Part shown: positions 7,788-17,371 of the stretch, one piece after another | How positions within the stretch are numbered: position 1 is the stretch's first letter | Layout: the number at the start of each line of letters is the position of its first letter | Source of the DNA: Bog-473 sp963737745 | Lineage (GTDB): Bacteria > Actinomycetota > Acidimicrobiia > Acidimicrobiales > RAAP-2 | Reading direction: 5' to 3' | Length of the DNA: 64,000 nt | NCBI GenBank assembly: GCA_963737745.1 | Contig: CAVTTR010000002.1 | Location: 62,001 to 126,000 of the forward strand | The notes under the pieces: generated by a model | What the model saw: only the letters and a program-made list of their open reading frames with translations | Database searches by the model: none | What the model was told of the DNA's origin: nothing | Program-made: the position numbers and the translations under genes

Positions 7788-10578
7788 ATGAGCGCGTATC
7801 TTCCTTTCGTTGTTGTTGGACTGGTTGTGGGGTCGGTTTACGGTCTGTCCGGTGTGGGTCTGGTGCTCACCTACAAGACGTCAGGCATATTTAATATCGG
7901 CTATGGCGCCGTGGCATGTGGAGCCGCCTTTGTGTTCTACGCGCTGGTGGGTGAGCACGGGTGGCCTTGGCCGTGGGCGGCCGTGGTCACATTGGGGCTG
8001 TACGCCCCTGTCGCCGGATGCGGTCTTGAACTCGCGGCAAGGACATTGGACGGCGCGAGCGAAACTCTAAAAGTTGTATCAACAGTTGGTTTAATTTTGA
8101 TAGTGGGCGCCATTGCGTCCTTGTGGTTTCCACTGAACCCGCCGACGTTCCCCCACTTCTTGCCCCAGGAGACGATCAGTCTTCTGAATGTCAATATCAC
8201 ATGGGAACAAGTCATCGTCTTTCTCTTCGCCGTCATTGCGTCGGGAGCGTTGTATTGGTTCTTCAAGTCGGTGCGTACGGGAATCCTCATGAGAGGAATA
8301 GTTGACAGTCACGAGTTGATCTCTATGGCCGGGGAGAGCCCCTCGCGCGTGCGGCGCTCGGCATGGATAATCGGTACGGTATTTGCTTCGATTGCGGGGC
8401 TGTTCCTGGCGCCGGGATTGCCACTCGATGGAGTGTCATTGACAACGTTGGTCTTCGGCGCCTTTGGTGCGGCGGCTATCGGGTTCTTCAGCAGTTTGCC
8501 GATGACATTTGTCGGTGGACTCGCGATCGGTATCGCTGGTTCCTTCATCGACAAGTATGCCGGGACAATATCGTGGCTTGGCGGTCTTCCCCCTAGCCTG
8601 CCGTTCATCATTTTGTTCGTCGTATTGATTGTTACCCCCCGGGCTCGACTCGTCAGCCGTCGAGTCGTCCCACAGGTCCGAGCACGCGCCACATACCACG
8701 CGCCGATTCGCGTTCGATTCGGGGCGGGAGCCATCGCCATTGCACTTTTAGCGCTAATACCCCTCCTGCAGTCAAATTATGTGGCCCTGTGGTCGAACGC
8801 CCTGATCAACATCATCTTGTTCCTGTCATTGGGACTCTTGGTTCGCAACTCGGGCCAGATCTCATTGTGTCAGCTTGCGTTCGCTGCAGTGGGTGCGGCC
8901 GCGTTCGGCCACTTCACGACGAGCTTTGGGATGCCGTGGTTGCTTTCATTTGTCCTTGCGGCGCTCGTGGCTGTTCCGGTTGGAGCCATTGTCGCAATAC
9001 CAGCCGTTCGAGTGTCCGGGGTCTACCTCGCCTTAGCGACTCTCGGATTTGCTCTCCTGATTCAAGGCGTGTTCTACAACACGAACTTCATGTTCGGGGC
9101 GTTGTCCTTGGGAGTGGCGGATCCACGGCCGAACGTCTCAATAGGCAGTTGGCACCTTTTCTCTGATAAGGGTTTCTATTACGTGATCTTGCTCGTCACG
9201 GTGCTCGTGGTCGCCACAGTGGCTGTCATCACGAGTGGTCGCTTGGGCCGACTTCTCAAGGGCATGTCGGACTCTCAGGTGGCCTTGGAGACGCGGGGGA
9301 CCACGGCAAGCGTATTGAAAGTGATCGTATTTTGCATCACGGCCGCAATGGCGTCGATGGCAGGCGCGCTTACCGGAATGCTCTACCACTATGGGACCTC
9401 CGGCTCGTTCCAGGCGTTCGGTGGACTACAGCTGGTGGTATTGGTCATCCTTATTCAGATCGGTGACCCCTGGTACGCGGTGATCGGTGCCATTCTCACC
9501 ACCGTTCTGCCTGGATATATCGACGCGGGTGGATTCACGAGCTACTTGAGCGTGCTGTTCGGGGTGAACGCCATCGCGGTGGCGATCAATGTCCGCCTCG
9601 CGCCCGGTACTCCATTGAAGGTCCAGGCCTTCTTGGATCGCATCGGTGGCCGACAAGCCCGGCCAGAATCCGACACGCAAGTGATCGAGCCAGTCATGGT
9701 CGATACGACTATCGATGTGCCTCTGGCGATTGCCCGTGAAAAATTGGCAAAGCCCGGTTTGGTTGTTGATGACATCTCCGTCTCCTACGGTGGAGTCAGA
9801 GCCGTCGACAGCGCCAGCCTTAGGGCTCCCATGGGAAGGATCACCGGCCTGATCGGGCCTAACGGGGCAGGCAAGACCACCCTCTTCAATGCGTGCAGCG
9901 GCCTCGTGGTCGCTGCTTCCGGGCGGGTCCAACTCCACAACGTAGACATCACCCGGGGAAGCCCGGCGTACCGCGCCAGACAAGGACTGGGGCGAACGTT
10001 CCAGCGACCCGAGCTGTTCAACAGTCTCACTGTCCGTCAAAACGTCGCATTTGGTTGCGAGGCGCCGATGGCGGGAGCCAATCCGCTCACTCAGCTGTTC
10101 GACTCCCGAGCTGCTGCGCGCAAGATCTCCCTGGCCACCGACGAAGCGTTGGCGCTGGCAGGGATCTCGGCCATCTCCGACCAGCAAGTGGGACTCCTGT
10201 CGATAGGTAAGCGACGCCTGGTCGATCTGGCGATTGCGCTTGCCGGCCCGTTCGACGTCCTTCTCCTCGACGAGCCATCTTCGGGTCTGGACGCCCACGA
10301 ATCGGAAATGTTCGGGAGCGTCTTGCAAACTGTGGTGGAAAACCGATGGTGTTGGGATCTTGCTGGTGGAGCACGACATGACCCTGGTACGTGAGATCTG
10401 TGACCACGTTTATGTTCTCGACTTCGGGTCGATGATTTTCGAGGGGAGCCCTGAGGAGATGCAGGCGTCCGCCACGGTGCGTTCCGCCTATCTCGGTGAG
10501 ATCTCCTTGGACGAGGTTTACTTGGACGACGAATCCTCGTCGTTACCGGTCGTTGTGCCGGCAGACTCCGGAGACTGA
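7788..10578 (+). CDS. Fused Liv-type ABC transporter: permease LivH, permease LivM and ATPase LivG in one chain (one frameshift)
   Basis: Reading through one frameshift gives about 929 residues. Residues 1-290 are a LivH-like permease (GVGLVLTYKTSGIFNIGYGA). Residues 300-620 are a LivM-like permease (GLLVRNSGQISLCQLAFAAVGA). From about 660 there is a LivG-like ATPase with Walker A GPNGAGKTT, signature LSIGKRRL and Walker B LLLDEPSSGLD. The frame breaks at 10343-10344: removing one C restores VVENDGVGILLVEHDMTLV, including the switch histidine, and continues to the stop at 10578. As written, the frame ends at 10394. LivF follows after 3 bases. The break is either a consensus error or recent inactivation. 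Confidence 0.85.
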
Positions 10579-10581
10579 CCA

Positions 10582-11274
10582 ATGCTCACACTGCAATCAG
10601 TCACGGCCGGCTATGCGGGGTTACCGGTCCTTCGCAATGTTGACTTCACTGTCGGGGAGGGTGAGGTCGTTGCCCTTTTGGGTCCGAACGGAGCTGGGAA
10701 GTCCACGCTTCTTCGTACGGCCACGGGCTTCGTAAAGCCGACTTCGGGGTGCGTGGTGTTCGACGGAGGCGAAGTGACCAACGACCAGCCGCACCAGTTC
10801 ACGAGAAACGGAATCTGCCTCATACCCGAGGGTCGCGGTATATTTCCTTCGCTCACCGTCTCGGAGAATTTGAGGATTATGGCGGGCTCCAAAGGCATGG
10901 GAGAAGCGACCGCTGAGGCATTTGCGCTTTTCCCGGCCCTCGCGAGTCGGATGCGTCAGACTGCTGGAAGTCTGTCGGGCGGGGAGCAACAGATGCTCGC
11001 CTTGTCGAGGGCGTTCATCACCGACCCCAAGGTGGTTCTTGTCGATGAGGCGTCTCTGGGTCTTGCGCCTCTCGTCGTTGACAAGATTTTCGAAACGTTG
11101 GCTCTGCTTCCAGAACGGGGAGTGTCCGTCATCGTCGTTGAACAGTACGTACAGCGAATTATCAAACTCGCCAAGACGGTTTATGTCCTTAACCGTGGCG
11201 AAATCGTACATGTGGGTGACGCGAATGAGATTGATCCTGCTGAGATCTATCAGAGGTACCTTGGAGTGGAATAG
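10582..11274 (+). CDS. Branched-chain/hydrophobic substrate ABC transporter ATP-binding protein LivF-like
   Basis: A 230-residue ABC ATPase of the LivF type: Walker A GPNGAGKSTLL, signature LSGGEQQMLALSRA, Walker B VVLVDEASLGLAP, switch VVEQYVQ. The length is normal for LivF. The stop of the fused LivHMG gene is 3 bases upstream, so the two ATPases are almost certainly cotranscribed and form the heterodimeric motor of the importer. Walker B reads DEAS where most LivF have DEPS, a tolerated change. Confidence 0.9.
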   Translation: MLTLQSVTAGYAGLPVLRNVDFTVGEGEVVALLGPNGAGKSTLLRTATGFVKPTSGCVVFDGGEVTNDQPHQFTRNGICLIPEGRGIFPSLTVSENLRIMAGSKGMGEATAEAFALFPALASRMRQTAGSLSGGEQQMLALSRAFITDPKVVLVDEASLGLAPLVVDKIFETLALLPERGVSVIVVEQYVQRIIKLAKTVYVLNRGEIVHVGDANEIDPAEIYQRYLGVE

Positions 11275-11356
11275 GGTCCTCTGTTACTGCAGGTACGACG
11301 GAACTCCCTGCTTTGATTCGCGAGAACGGTGAGGTGTTCGCGGCGAAGGGCGCCAA

Positions 11357-11968
11357 ATGTTAATCGTAGGCTTAACCGGAGGTATAGGAGCCGGGAAGAG
11401 TACGGCTGCCCAGATTTTGGAATCCAAGGGCGCTGTGGTCATCGATGTGGACGCCATCGGGCGGGCGGTACTGAGTCCAGGAGGACGCGCCGAAGCGGCG
11501 GTGATTGCGGAATTCGGCTCTTCAGTAATAGGCGCTGACGGAGCGATCGACCGTGCCGTGATCGCCAAGATCGTGTTTGTCGATCAGAGTGCGCTCACTC
11601 GGTTGACCGTCATAACCCATAAACACATAGAAGAAGAGCTCGTCGCCACTCTTTCTGGGTTGCCACCCGACAACATAGTCGTATTGGATATGGCCATTCT
11701 TGCCGAGAGTGAGCTTGGCCGGAGCGATTCTCGATTTCATTACACCTTCGTCGTGACCGTTGAAGCCCCCCCGGCCCTCCGAGAAGAGCGCGCCGTTGCC
11801 CGGGGGTCGGATCGAGAGGATGTGCGCCGACGGATGGCACGACAAGCAACGGAGCAGCAACGAAGGTCGATTGCCGACGCGGTTCTCATAAACGATGGTT
11901 CGCCTGAACGTCTGGCCGTTCAGCTCGATGAACTCTGGGATCTCTTGGTCGACCTATCTTTGTCGTGA
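11357..11968 (+). CDS. coaE: Dephospho-CoA kinase (CoaE family)
   Basis: A 203-residue P-loop kinase: GLTGGIGAGKST (residues 5-16), then VVIDVDAIGRAVL, the CoaE substrate-binding DxD segment. The last step of CoA biosynthesis phosphorylates the 3'-hydroxyl of dephospho-CoA. The length is normal for single-domain CoaE. It follows livF by about 80 bases. Whether this is the only copy in the genome or an extra copy tied to CoA-ester catabolism cannot be told from the window. Confidence 0.8.
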   Translation: MLIVGLTGGIGAGKSTAAQILESKGAVVIDVDAIGRAVLSPGGRAEAAVIAEFGSSVIGADGAIDRAVIAKIVFVDQSALTRLTVITHKHIEEELVATLSGLPPDNIVVLDMAILAESELGRSDSRFHYTFVVTVEAPPALREERAVARGSDREDVRRRMARQATEQQRRSIADAVLINDGSPERLAVQLDELWDLLVDLSLS

Positions 11969-12063
11969 CATTCGGCTAATGGCCGGAGGTACCAAGCGCG
12001 AAAATGACGATCCCACGCAGAGTTGTTCTGACCGGAGACGCCGAAGAAAAGACTTGCCTCGGC

Positions 12064-12843
12064 TCACTTCGCCGGCATGCGGATGCCGCCGTCAACCCGG
12101 ATCGTCTCCCCATTCACGTACGGGTTGGTGATGCACTCGATGACCATGGAGGCTAACTCATCACCTTCGCCAAGGCGCTTAGGGAACAGGACCGATTCGC
12201 CCAGTCGGCTCTTAAACCGTTCGGCGTCTTCACCGCTCCCGTAGATGGGTGTGTCGATCAGGCCAGGGGCGATCGAGTTCACCCGGATGCCCACAGCGGA
12301 GAGATCCCGGGCGATGGGGAGGGTCATCCCCACGACGCCGCCCTTGGAGGCCGAGTAGGCGGCCTGACCGATCTGCCCGTCGAAGGCGGCCACTGACGCC
12401 ATGTTCACGATCACACCTCGGGCGCCATCGGCGTCAAGCGGCTCGGTCCTGGCCATCGCCGAAGCCGATAGGCGGAGCATATTGAACGTCCCGAGCAGGT
12501 TGACCTTGATCACGAGGTCGAACGTGGCCTGCGGCATGGGGTCGTTGTTACGGTCTACGGTGCGGCCCGCGGGGGCGAAGCCGGCCGAGTTCACCAGGAC
12601 TCGCAGCGGTCCCATCTCCGATGCCGCTCTCACCGCCGCCAACCCGTCTTCTTCGCTGGAGACGTCACAACGAACGAACAGCCCTCCAACTTCTGCAGCC
12701 GCGGCGCTGCCCCGTTCCTCCTGGAGGTCGGCGATCACGACCCTGGCACCGAGTTCTTTGAGCTGGTGTGCGACAGCGAGTCCAATCCCCGAGGCGCCCC
12801 CCGTGACGATTGCTGATGCCTCAGTGAGGTTCATGCGGTGCAT
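12064..12843 (-). CDS. SDR family oxidoreductase, 3-hydroxyacyl-CoA dehydrogenase type II-like
   Basis: A 259-residue classical short-chain dehydrogenase: cofactor motif TGGASGIG, NSAG motif, catalytic Ser in NMASVAAF, YSASK (Tyr/Lys), and the C-terminal GETIRVDGGIRM. The overall pattern (LVNSAG, RGVIVNMASVAAFDGQIGQAAYSASK) is that of the HSD17B10/FabG-like group that oxidises 3-hydroxyacyl-CoA. ATG 12843 has AAGGG upstream; ATG 12834 is an alternative. It is transcribed leftward, downstream of and in the same direction as the aldehyde dehydrogenase gene. Confidence 0.85.
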   Translation of the reverse strand: MHRMNLTEASAIVTGGASGIGLAVAHQLKELGARVVIADLQEERGSAAAAEVGGLFVRCDVSSEEDGLAAVRAASEMGPLRVLVNSAGFAPAGRTVDRNNDPMPQATFDLVIKVNLLGTFNMLRLSASAMARTEPLDADGARGVIVNMASVAAFDGQIGQAAYSASKGGVVGMTLPIARDLSAVGIRVNSIAPGLIDTPIYGSGEDAERFKSRLGESVLFPKRLGEGDELASMVIECITNPYVNGETIRVDGGIRMPAK

Positions 12844-12975
12844 GTGTAGTTCATCCCTTCGAGAGTGGCCACGCGAGATCTCTCCGTACGAGGCGAGCGG
12901 CTTGCGCTAATCAAGTGATCCGTTGAATAGGGGGTCGCCCAGCTCCAGCCAAGAGCAGCAGTCCACAGCATAACA

Positions 12976-12989
12976 AGTTGTTTACAACT
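12976..12989. promoter_or_regulatory. Short palindrome upstream of the SDR gene
   Basis: AGTTGT-TT-ACAACT is a perfect 6-bp-arm inverted repeat in the promoter-proximal region of the leftward SDR gene. Possible repressor site; weak evidence. Confidence 0.25.
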
Positions 12990-13105
12990 CCTCACCCCTA
13001 CCATGCGTACTACCAACGCCAACGTGGCGAGGAAGTGCGGCGGCAATATTCGCCGCCGCCAAGTAGTGAGAACGTTGGTCAATCCAGCCAAAGGTTGTCG
13101 GGCGT

Positions 13106-14554
13106 TTACCGAGGGATTGCGACCACTGCCGACTTTTCCCGGGTGAACTCGATCACTGTGTCATGTCCGTATCCACTTTCCTTGAAGCCGCCAAAAGGCA
13201 GTTCGTACCGGGTCTGCAAGTAAGTATTGACCCACACATTGCCGGCTTGGATGTCGCGAATGCAACGATGCACTCGAGCCATGTCGCGCGTCCATACCCC
13301 GGCCGCCAATCCATAGCGGGAGTCGTTCGCGATCGCGATCGCTTCATCATCAGTGTCGAATGGAAGCACGGTGCCCACCGGACCAAAGATTTCATCGCGA
13401 CAGATGCGCGTTGAATTGTCCTCTGTCATGAAGAGCGTCGGTTCGATCCAGTAACCGCCCGGAAGGTGCGGAACAATGTCGGACCCATATCGCCCGCCAA
13501 ACAGAAGCGTGGCCTCTTTGACTCCAACTTCGAGGTAGCCGATGACCCTTTCGTACTGTTTACGGCTGATAATGGGGCCCATCATGGTGGTTTCGTCGAA
13601 TGGATCTCCGATAACGATGCTCTGAGCAATGGCCCGGATCCGCTCCAGCATCTCGTCCAGAACGGAACGTTCCACAAGGATACGTGAGCCCGCCACGCAC
13701 GCTTGTCCTGCATTGAAGCCAAAAATCGATGGAAGGGTCACGCCGTATGCGGCAGCCTCGAGATCGGCGTCGGCGAAGACGATATTTGGCGACTTGCCCC
13801 CTAGTTCGAAGATGCTCGGCGTAAGCGTATCGGCGGCGGCTCGTTGGATTAATCGAGCTGTCGCAGAAGAGCCGGTCATGGTGACCTTCGCCACGTCCTC
13901 ATGCCGGACGAGTGCGTCCCCGACAACTCCATCTCCTGCCACGATGTTTACGACTCCAGGAGGAAGAACATCTGCGAGCAGTTCACCTACGCGGAGGATC
14001 CCGGCACTTGCTTGGTCGGGCGGCTTGACGACCACTGTGTTCCCTCCTGCCAAGGCTGAGGCGACCTTTCCGGAGAACATGCCGATAGGCATATTGAAGG
14101 GCACAATTGCGGCAACTACTCCATATGGCTCTCTCCTCGTGAATCCTTGCGTATGTCGGCCTAACTCCACGCTTCGGCCAGTTATCGCCGCCAAGGTTTC
14201 ATGTGCGGCCCGCTTCCATGTAGCGGATGCTCCCGCACCATTGATTTGTCGAGTCATCGAAATCAGATTTCCGTTGTCGGTCGACTCGATGCATGCCAAT
14301 TCCTCGCCGTGCTCAATGAACAAATCGGCCACTCGTTGCAAATGCGCACACCTTGCGGAAGCGGTGAGTCGTGACCATGCGGGAAAGGCGGCAGTAGCAG
14401 CAGCGACGGCCGCATCTACATCACTTTGGCCGCTGTCAGGAAAGCGGGCCCACACGTCACCGGTCGAAGGATTTACCGAGTCGAACAAGAGACCACCCAA
14501 CGGCGGGCACAGCTTCCCTCCGATCAGATTCCGATATTCCCTGATACTTGACAT
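13106..14554 (-). CDS. Aldehyde dehydrogenase family protein
   Basis: A 482-residue NAD(P)-dependent aldehyde dehydrogenase. The active-site glutamate lies in FELGGKSPN and the nucleophilic cysteine in GQACVAGSR; the cofactor segment VTMTGSSATARLI and the C-terminal PFGGFKESGYG are present. ATG 14554 is chosen over a GTG at 14566 because the GGGGAG between them is the better ribosome site. It oxidises an unknown aldehyde to the acid, or to CoA-ester feed for the pathway. It is divergent from the amidohydrolase at 14779. Confidence 0.9.
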   Translation of the reverse strand: MSSIREYRNLIGGKLCPPLGGLLFDSVNPSTGDVWARFPDSGQSDVDAAVAAATAAFPAWSRLTASARCAHLQRVADLFIEHGEELACIESTDNGNLISMTRQINGAGASATWKRAAHETLAAITGRSVELGRHTQGFTRREPYGVVAAIVPFNMPIGMFSGKVASALAGGNTVVVKPPDQASAGILRVGELLADVLPPGVVNIVAGDGVVGDALVRHEDVAKVTMTGSSATARLIQRAAADTLTPSIFELGGKSPNIVFADADLEAAAYGVTLPSIFGFNAGQACVAGSRILVERSVLDEMLERIRAIAQSIVIGDPFDETTMMGPIISRKQYERVIGYLEVGVKEATLLFGGRYGSDIVPHLPGGYWIEPTLFMTEDNSTRICRDEIFGPVGTVLPFDTDDEAIAIANDSRYGLAAGVWTRDMARVHRCIRDIQAGNVWVNTYLQTRYELPFGGFKESGYGHDTVIEFTREKSAVVAIPR

Positions 14555-14658
14555 TCTTCTCCCCACCGTCTTCTCCGGATTCGGCGAGCCTGGTTCCGGC
14601 CTATTTTGGCGAGGTTCGGGCTAATCATCTTGTGTAGGGACGACTAACATTTAGCTCG

Positions 14659-14686
14659 CTGATATGGTTTACTTGTAGAGTATCAG
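14659..14686. promoter_or_regulatory. Inverted repeat between aldehyde dehydrogenase and amidohydrolase
   Basis: CTGATA-N16-TATCAG lies in the 224-base divergent promoter region. It could be a shared operator, but only 6 bp per arm supports it. Confidence 0.3.
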
Positions 14687-14778
14687 GTGACAAATATCGC
14701 CCGTCGTGGTAGACAACGCCACAGCACCATCTAGGCAAAGTGCGCCGAGACGATGTGAATTGAGAGGAACGGAATTTA

Positions 14779-15960
14779 ATGACAACGGCGATCGCGCCTT
14801 CGGGCCAAGAACTCAAGTTATGGGCAAATTCCGGAGACTCCCACTACCTCGAGCCCGATGGTCTTTGGGATCAGATTCTGCCGAAGGCCCTGGCTGAGCG
14901 GATGCCGCGCACCGAACGCGTCAGCGAGACCGAAGAGATTATCCATGTCGACGGAAACAGTTTCACCCGTCAACTGCCGAGGGCGGCCGCTGCCACCATT
15001 AAGGGTGACCTTCGCGGCGAAGAGGTGGAGGGGACGCTTTTCGACATCTCCCATCGACCGGCCGGTTCGCGAGATCCCCACGCTCGCCTCGTTGACCTCA
15101 ATAGCGAGGGTGTCTGGGGCGAGGTCATCTACCCATCCATTGGAATCTGGGACTATATGTTGACCAGCCCAGAGCTGACTCGCGTTGCATTTCGTGCGGT
15201 CAACGAGTGGCGTCTATCGGAGGTTCAGAGCGTCGCACCAGATCGTTGGATCATGGTGCCCAGCATCCCCGTTGTAAATATCGACGACGCCCTGGCTGAA
15301 ATCAAATTTGTGGCGGAAGCTGGTTATTACACGGTCGGGCTGGCATGCGAGCCACCTGAAGGCTGCGACGATTGGAACTCGGAAGTTTGGGAACCAATGT
15401 GGTCCGCGATTGAAGAGGCGGGACTCGTTATCGCAGTGCACCTCGGCACCGAGCGCGGTGGCATGAAACTGTACCGGGGACCCGGCAAAGCCGTGTGCAA
15501 CTACGTTGAAACGACGTTTGGGCCCCAGCGGATGGCAATGAAGATGGTGGCTAGTGGGATCTTAGAGCGACATCCAAACATGAAAGTGCTTATCTCCGAA
15601 GGAGGAGCCAGCTGGATCCCTTTCATTGGTGATCGAATGCTCGAGGGTTACCGTCAACATGGGATGTTCGCTCGCCCGAAACTCTCGGAGAACCCCAAGG
15701 AAGTCCTCTACCGGCAGGTGTACGCGACGTTCCAACACGACGCGTCTGCGGTGGATGCTGCGGCGAATGGCTATACCAATGTCTTATGGGGCTCTGATTA
15801 CCCACACCTCGAAGGCACGTTCGGACACACTCAAGAGACGCTGCATAGCTTATTCGACGATGCTGATCCGGCGCTACGTCAGCGGATCATGGTTGACGCA
15901 TTTCGAGAGCTGTTCCCGCATGTCTCACCGCCACCATCGAACGGCACAGATCCCTCTTGA
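14779..15960 (+). CDS. Amidohydrolase-2 family metal-dependent hydrolase/decarboxylase-like
   Basis: A 393-residue TIM-barrel protein of the amidohydrolase-2 (ACMSD-like) family. Metal-site elements are SGDSHYLEP near residue 20, the mid-protein VIAVHLGTE, and the C-terminal GSDYPHLEGTF. Family members are decarboxylases or hydrolases acting on ring or acyl carboxylates. AGAGGAACGG precedes ATG 14779. The last codons (HVSPPPSNGTDPS) reappear as a stub in front of the second SDR copy at 40983, showing that this gene and the following SDR were once duplicated together. Confidence 0.85.
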   Translation: MTTAIAPSGQELKLWANSGDSHYLEPDGLWDQILPKALAERMPRTERVSETEEIIHVDGNSFTRQLPRAAAATIKGDLRGEEVEGTLFDISHRPAGSRDPHARLVDLNSEGVWGEVIYPSIGIWDYMLTSPELTRVAFRAVNEWRLSEVQSVAPDRWIMVPSIPVVNIDDALAEIKFVAEAGYYTVGLACEPPEGCDDWNSEVWEPMWSAIEEAGLVIAVHLGTERGGMKLYRGPGKAVCNYVETTFGPQRMAMKMVASGILERHPNMKVLISEGGASWIPFIGDRMLEGYRQHGMFARPKLSENPKEVLYRQVYATFQHDASAVDAAANGYTNVLWGSDYPHLEGTFGHTQETLHSLFDDADPALRQRIMVDAFRELFPHVSPPPSNGTDPS

Positions 15961-17028
15961 TGTGAGGCGCCGACTGGATTTCAATTCGTACCCGTAGGTA
16001 CTACCGCACGATCGTGGGTGACTTTGGGAACCGTGAGTGGCGCCACATGAGCGCGTCCTGGCGTCCCTTGGAGAACAAGGCGGCGCGGATACCGTGAGAA
16101 CCTCAACGTCCTCGAACCGAATATCAGCAAGGAGGCTATACGCACATGACTGGACGGATGGAAGGAAAGGTTGCGTTCGTGACCGGGGCTGCCCGCGGCC
16201 AAGGGCGGAGCCACGCGGTACGCCTGGCTGAGGAAGGCGCGGACATCATCGCGATCGACCTGTGCAAGCAGATTGCCTCGAACCTCTACCCCCTGGCGAC
16301 ACCGGAGGATCTGGCCGAGACCGTCCGCTTGGTCGAGCAGCTGGACCGGCGCATCGTGTCACGCCAGGCCGATGTCCGAGAGCGCGATGAGCTGCGCAAT
16401 GCGGTAGAAGAGGGTGTCCGAGAGCTCGGGCATCTCGACACCGTGGTCGCCAACGCCGGCATCTGCCCGATGGGCCGCTCGGGCGACCCGATGGACTTCG
16501 TCGACTCAACCGATGTGGACCTTATCGGCGTCATGAATACGGTGGCGGTTTCGATCCCCCATTTGCAAGACGGTGGTTCGGTGGTCATCACCGGTTCTAC
16601 GGCGGGCCTGATGGACAACACCACGAGCAGCCTGGGCAATGGCGGCAATGGGTACGGCTGGTCAAAGAAGACCCTCGTCGGTTACAGCGAGCAGATGGCC
16701 CTGGTATTGGCGCCGAAGATGATCCGGGTGAATGCCATCCACCCGACGAACTGCAATACGCATCTCCTGCATAACGAGGAGCTGTACCACGCATTTCGGC
16801 CAGATCTCGAGCACCCAACTCGGGAGGACGTCCTCCCCGCCTTCGTAATGTTCCAAGCCATGCCCATCCCGTACGTGGAGCCGGTTGACATCTCCAATGC
16901 GGTTCTGTTCTTCGCCAGCGACGAATCCCGTTACGTCACCGGCCAGCAGCTCCGGGTCGATGCCGGCTCGCTCTTGAAGTGGCCAGGTGGCCCCGAGGCT
17001 GATCTAGGTATTGCGGGGCTTCCGCCGA
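15918..17028. repeat. Direct repeat, copy A (amidohydrolase 3' end plus SDR)
   Basis: Matches 40985-42158 in the same orientation. Identity is very high over the SDR gene, with a cluster of differences around 16755-16860. The upstream part is shorter than in copy B, which carries about 80 extra bases. Confidence 0.8.
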
Positions 17029-17144
17029 TCGTTCAGAAAATTCAAAGGCATGACCGGGCTTTCGGATCAGACCCTCCGCTAAGTGGGGGTTGGGCGCACG
17101 AGCAAGTGGCCGTGCCGCGGGTGACGCACCACGCGCGGCGGTGA
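16146..17144 (+). CDS. Mycofactocin-type SDR oxidoreductase, copy A (C-terminal frameshift)
   Basis: An SDR with TGAARGQGRSHA cofactor loop, NAG, and YGWSK catalytic motif. The long insertion after strand 2 (IDLCKQIASNLYPLATPEDL) marks the mycofactocin-associated SDR subfamily, in which NAD(H) is tightly held and recycled by mycofactocin. Copy B at 41275 ends with PGGPRG and stop; here one base is missing near 16994, so the frame skips the equivalent TGA at 17000-17002 and adds about 45 unrelated residues (332 in all). AGGAGG lies 11 bases before the ATG. It probably oxidises an alcohol in the pathway with the neighbouring amidohydrolase. Confidence 0.85.
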   Translation: MTGRMEGKVAFVTGAARGQGRSHAVRLAEEGADIIAIDLCKQIASNLYPLATPEDLAETVRLVEQLDRRIVSRQADVRERDELRNAVEEGVRELGHLDTVVANAGICPMGRSGDPMDFVDSTDVDLIGVMNTVAVSIPHLQDGGSVVITGSTAGLMDNTTSSLGNGGNGYGWSKKTLVGYSEQMALVLAPKMIRVNAIHPTNCNTHLLHNEELYHAFRPDLEHPTREDVLPAFVMFQAMPIPYVEPVDISNAVLFFASDESRYVTGQQLRVDAGSLLKWPGGPEADLGIAGLPPIVQKIQRHDRAFGSDPPLSGGWAHEQVAVPRVTHHARR

Positions 17145-17371
17145 AGGGCCAGCTCAGAGGCACTGTCGGGGTCCTCCTACCTGATGTGCCACGTCGACGC
17201 TCTACTATTGCGCTCTAACGAGCGGGCGAGAGCCTGCGGGAATGGCGCATGAGGCGATCGAGTGAGGTACCGACGCGCAGCACGATCACCGGTCGGCAGC
17301 CTCGACGTGCTGACCGTGTCTGAAGACATGTCGGTACCTCTTCATGTAGGCCGGATTGGATCGCGAGAGCG

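Noticed and set aside
9426..10379. Minus-strand 317-codon frame opposite LivM/LivG
   Set aside because: Shadow of the ABC transporter frame, low-complexity and without motifs.
13629..14624. Plus-strand 331-codon frame opposite the aldehyde dehydrogenase
   Set aside because: Shadow; ALDH catalytic motifs are on the minus strand.
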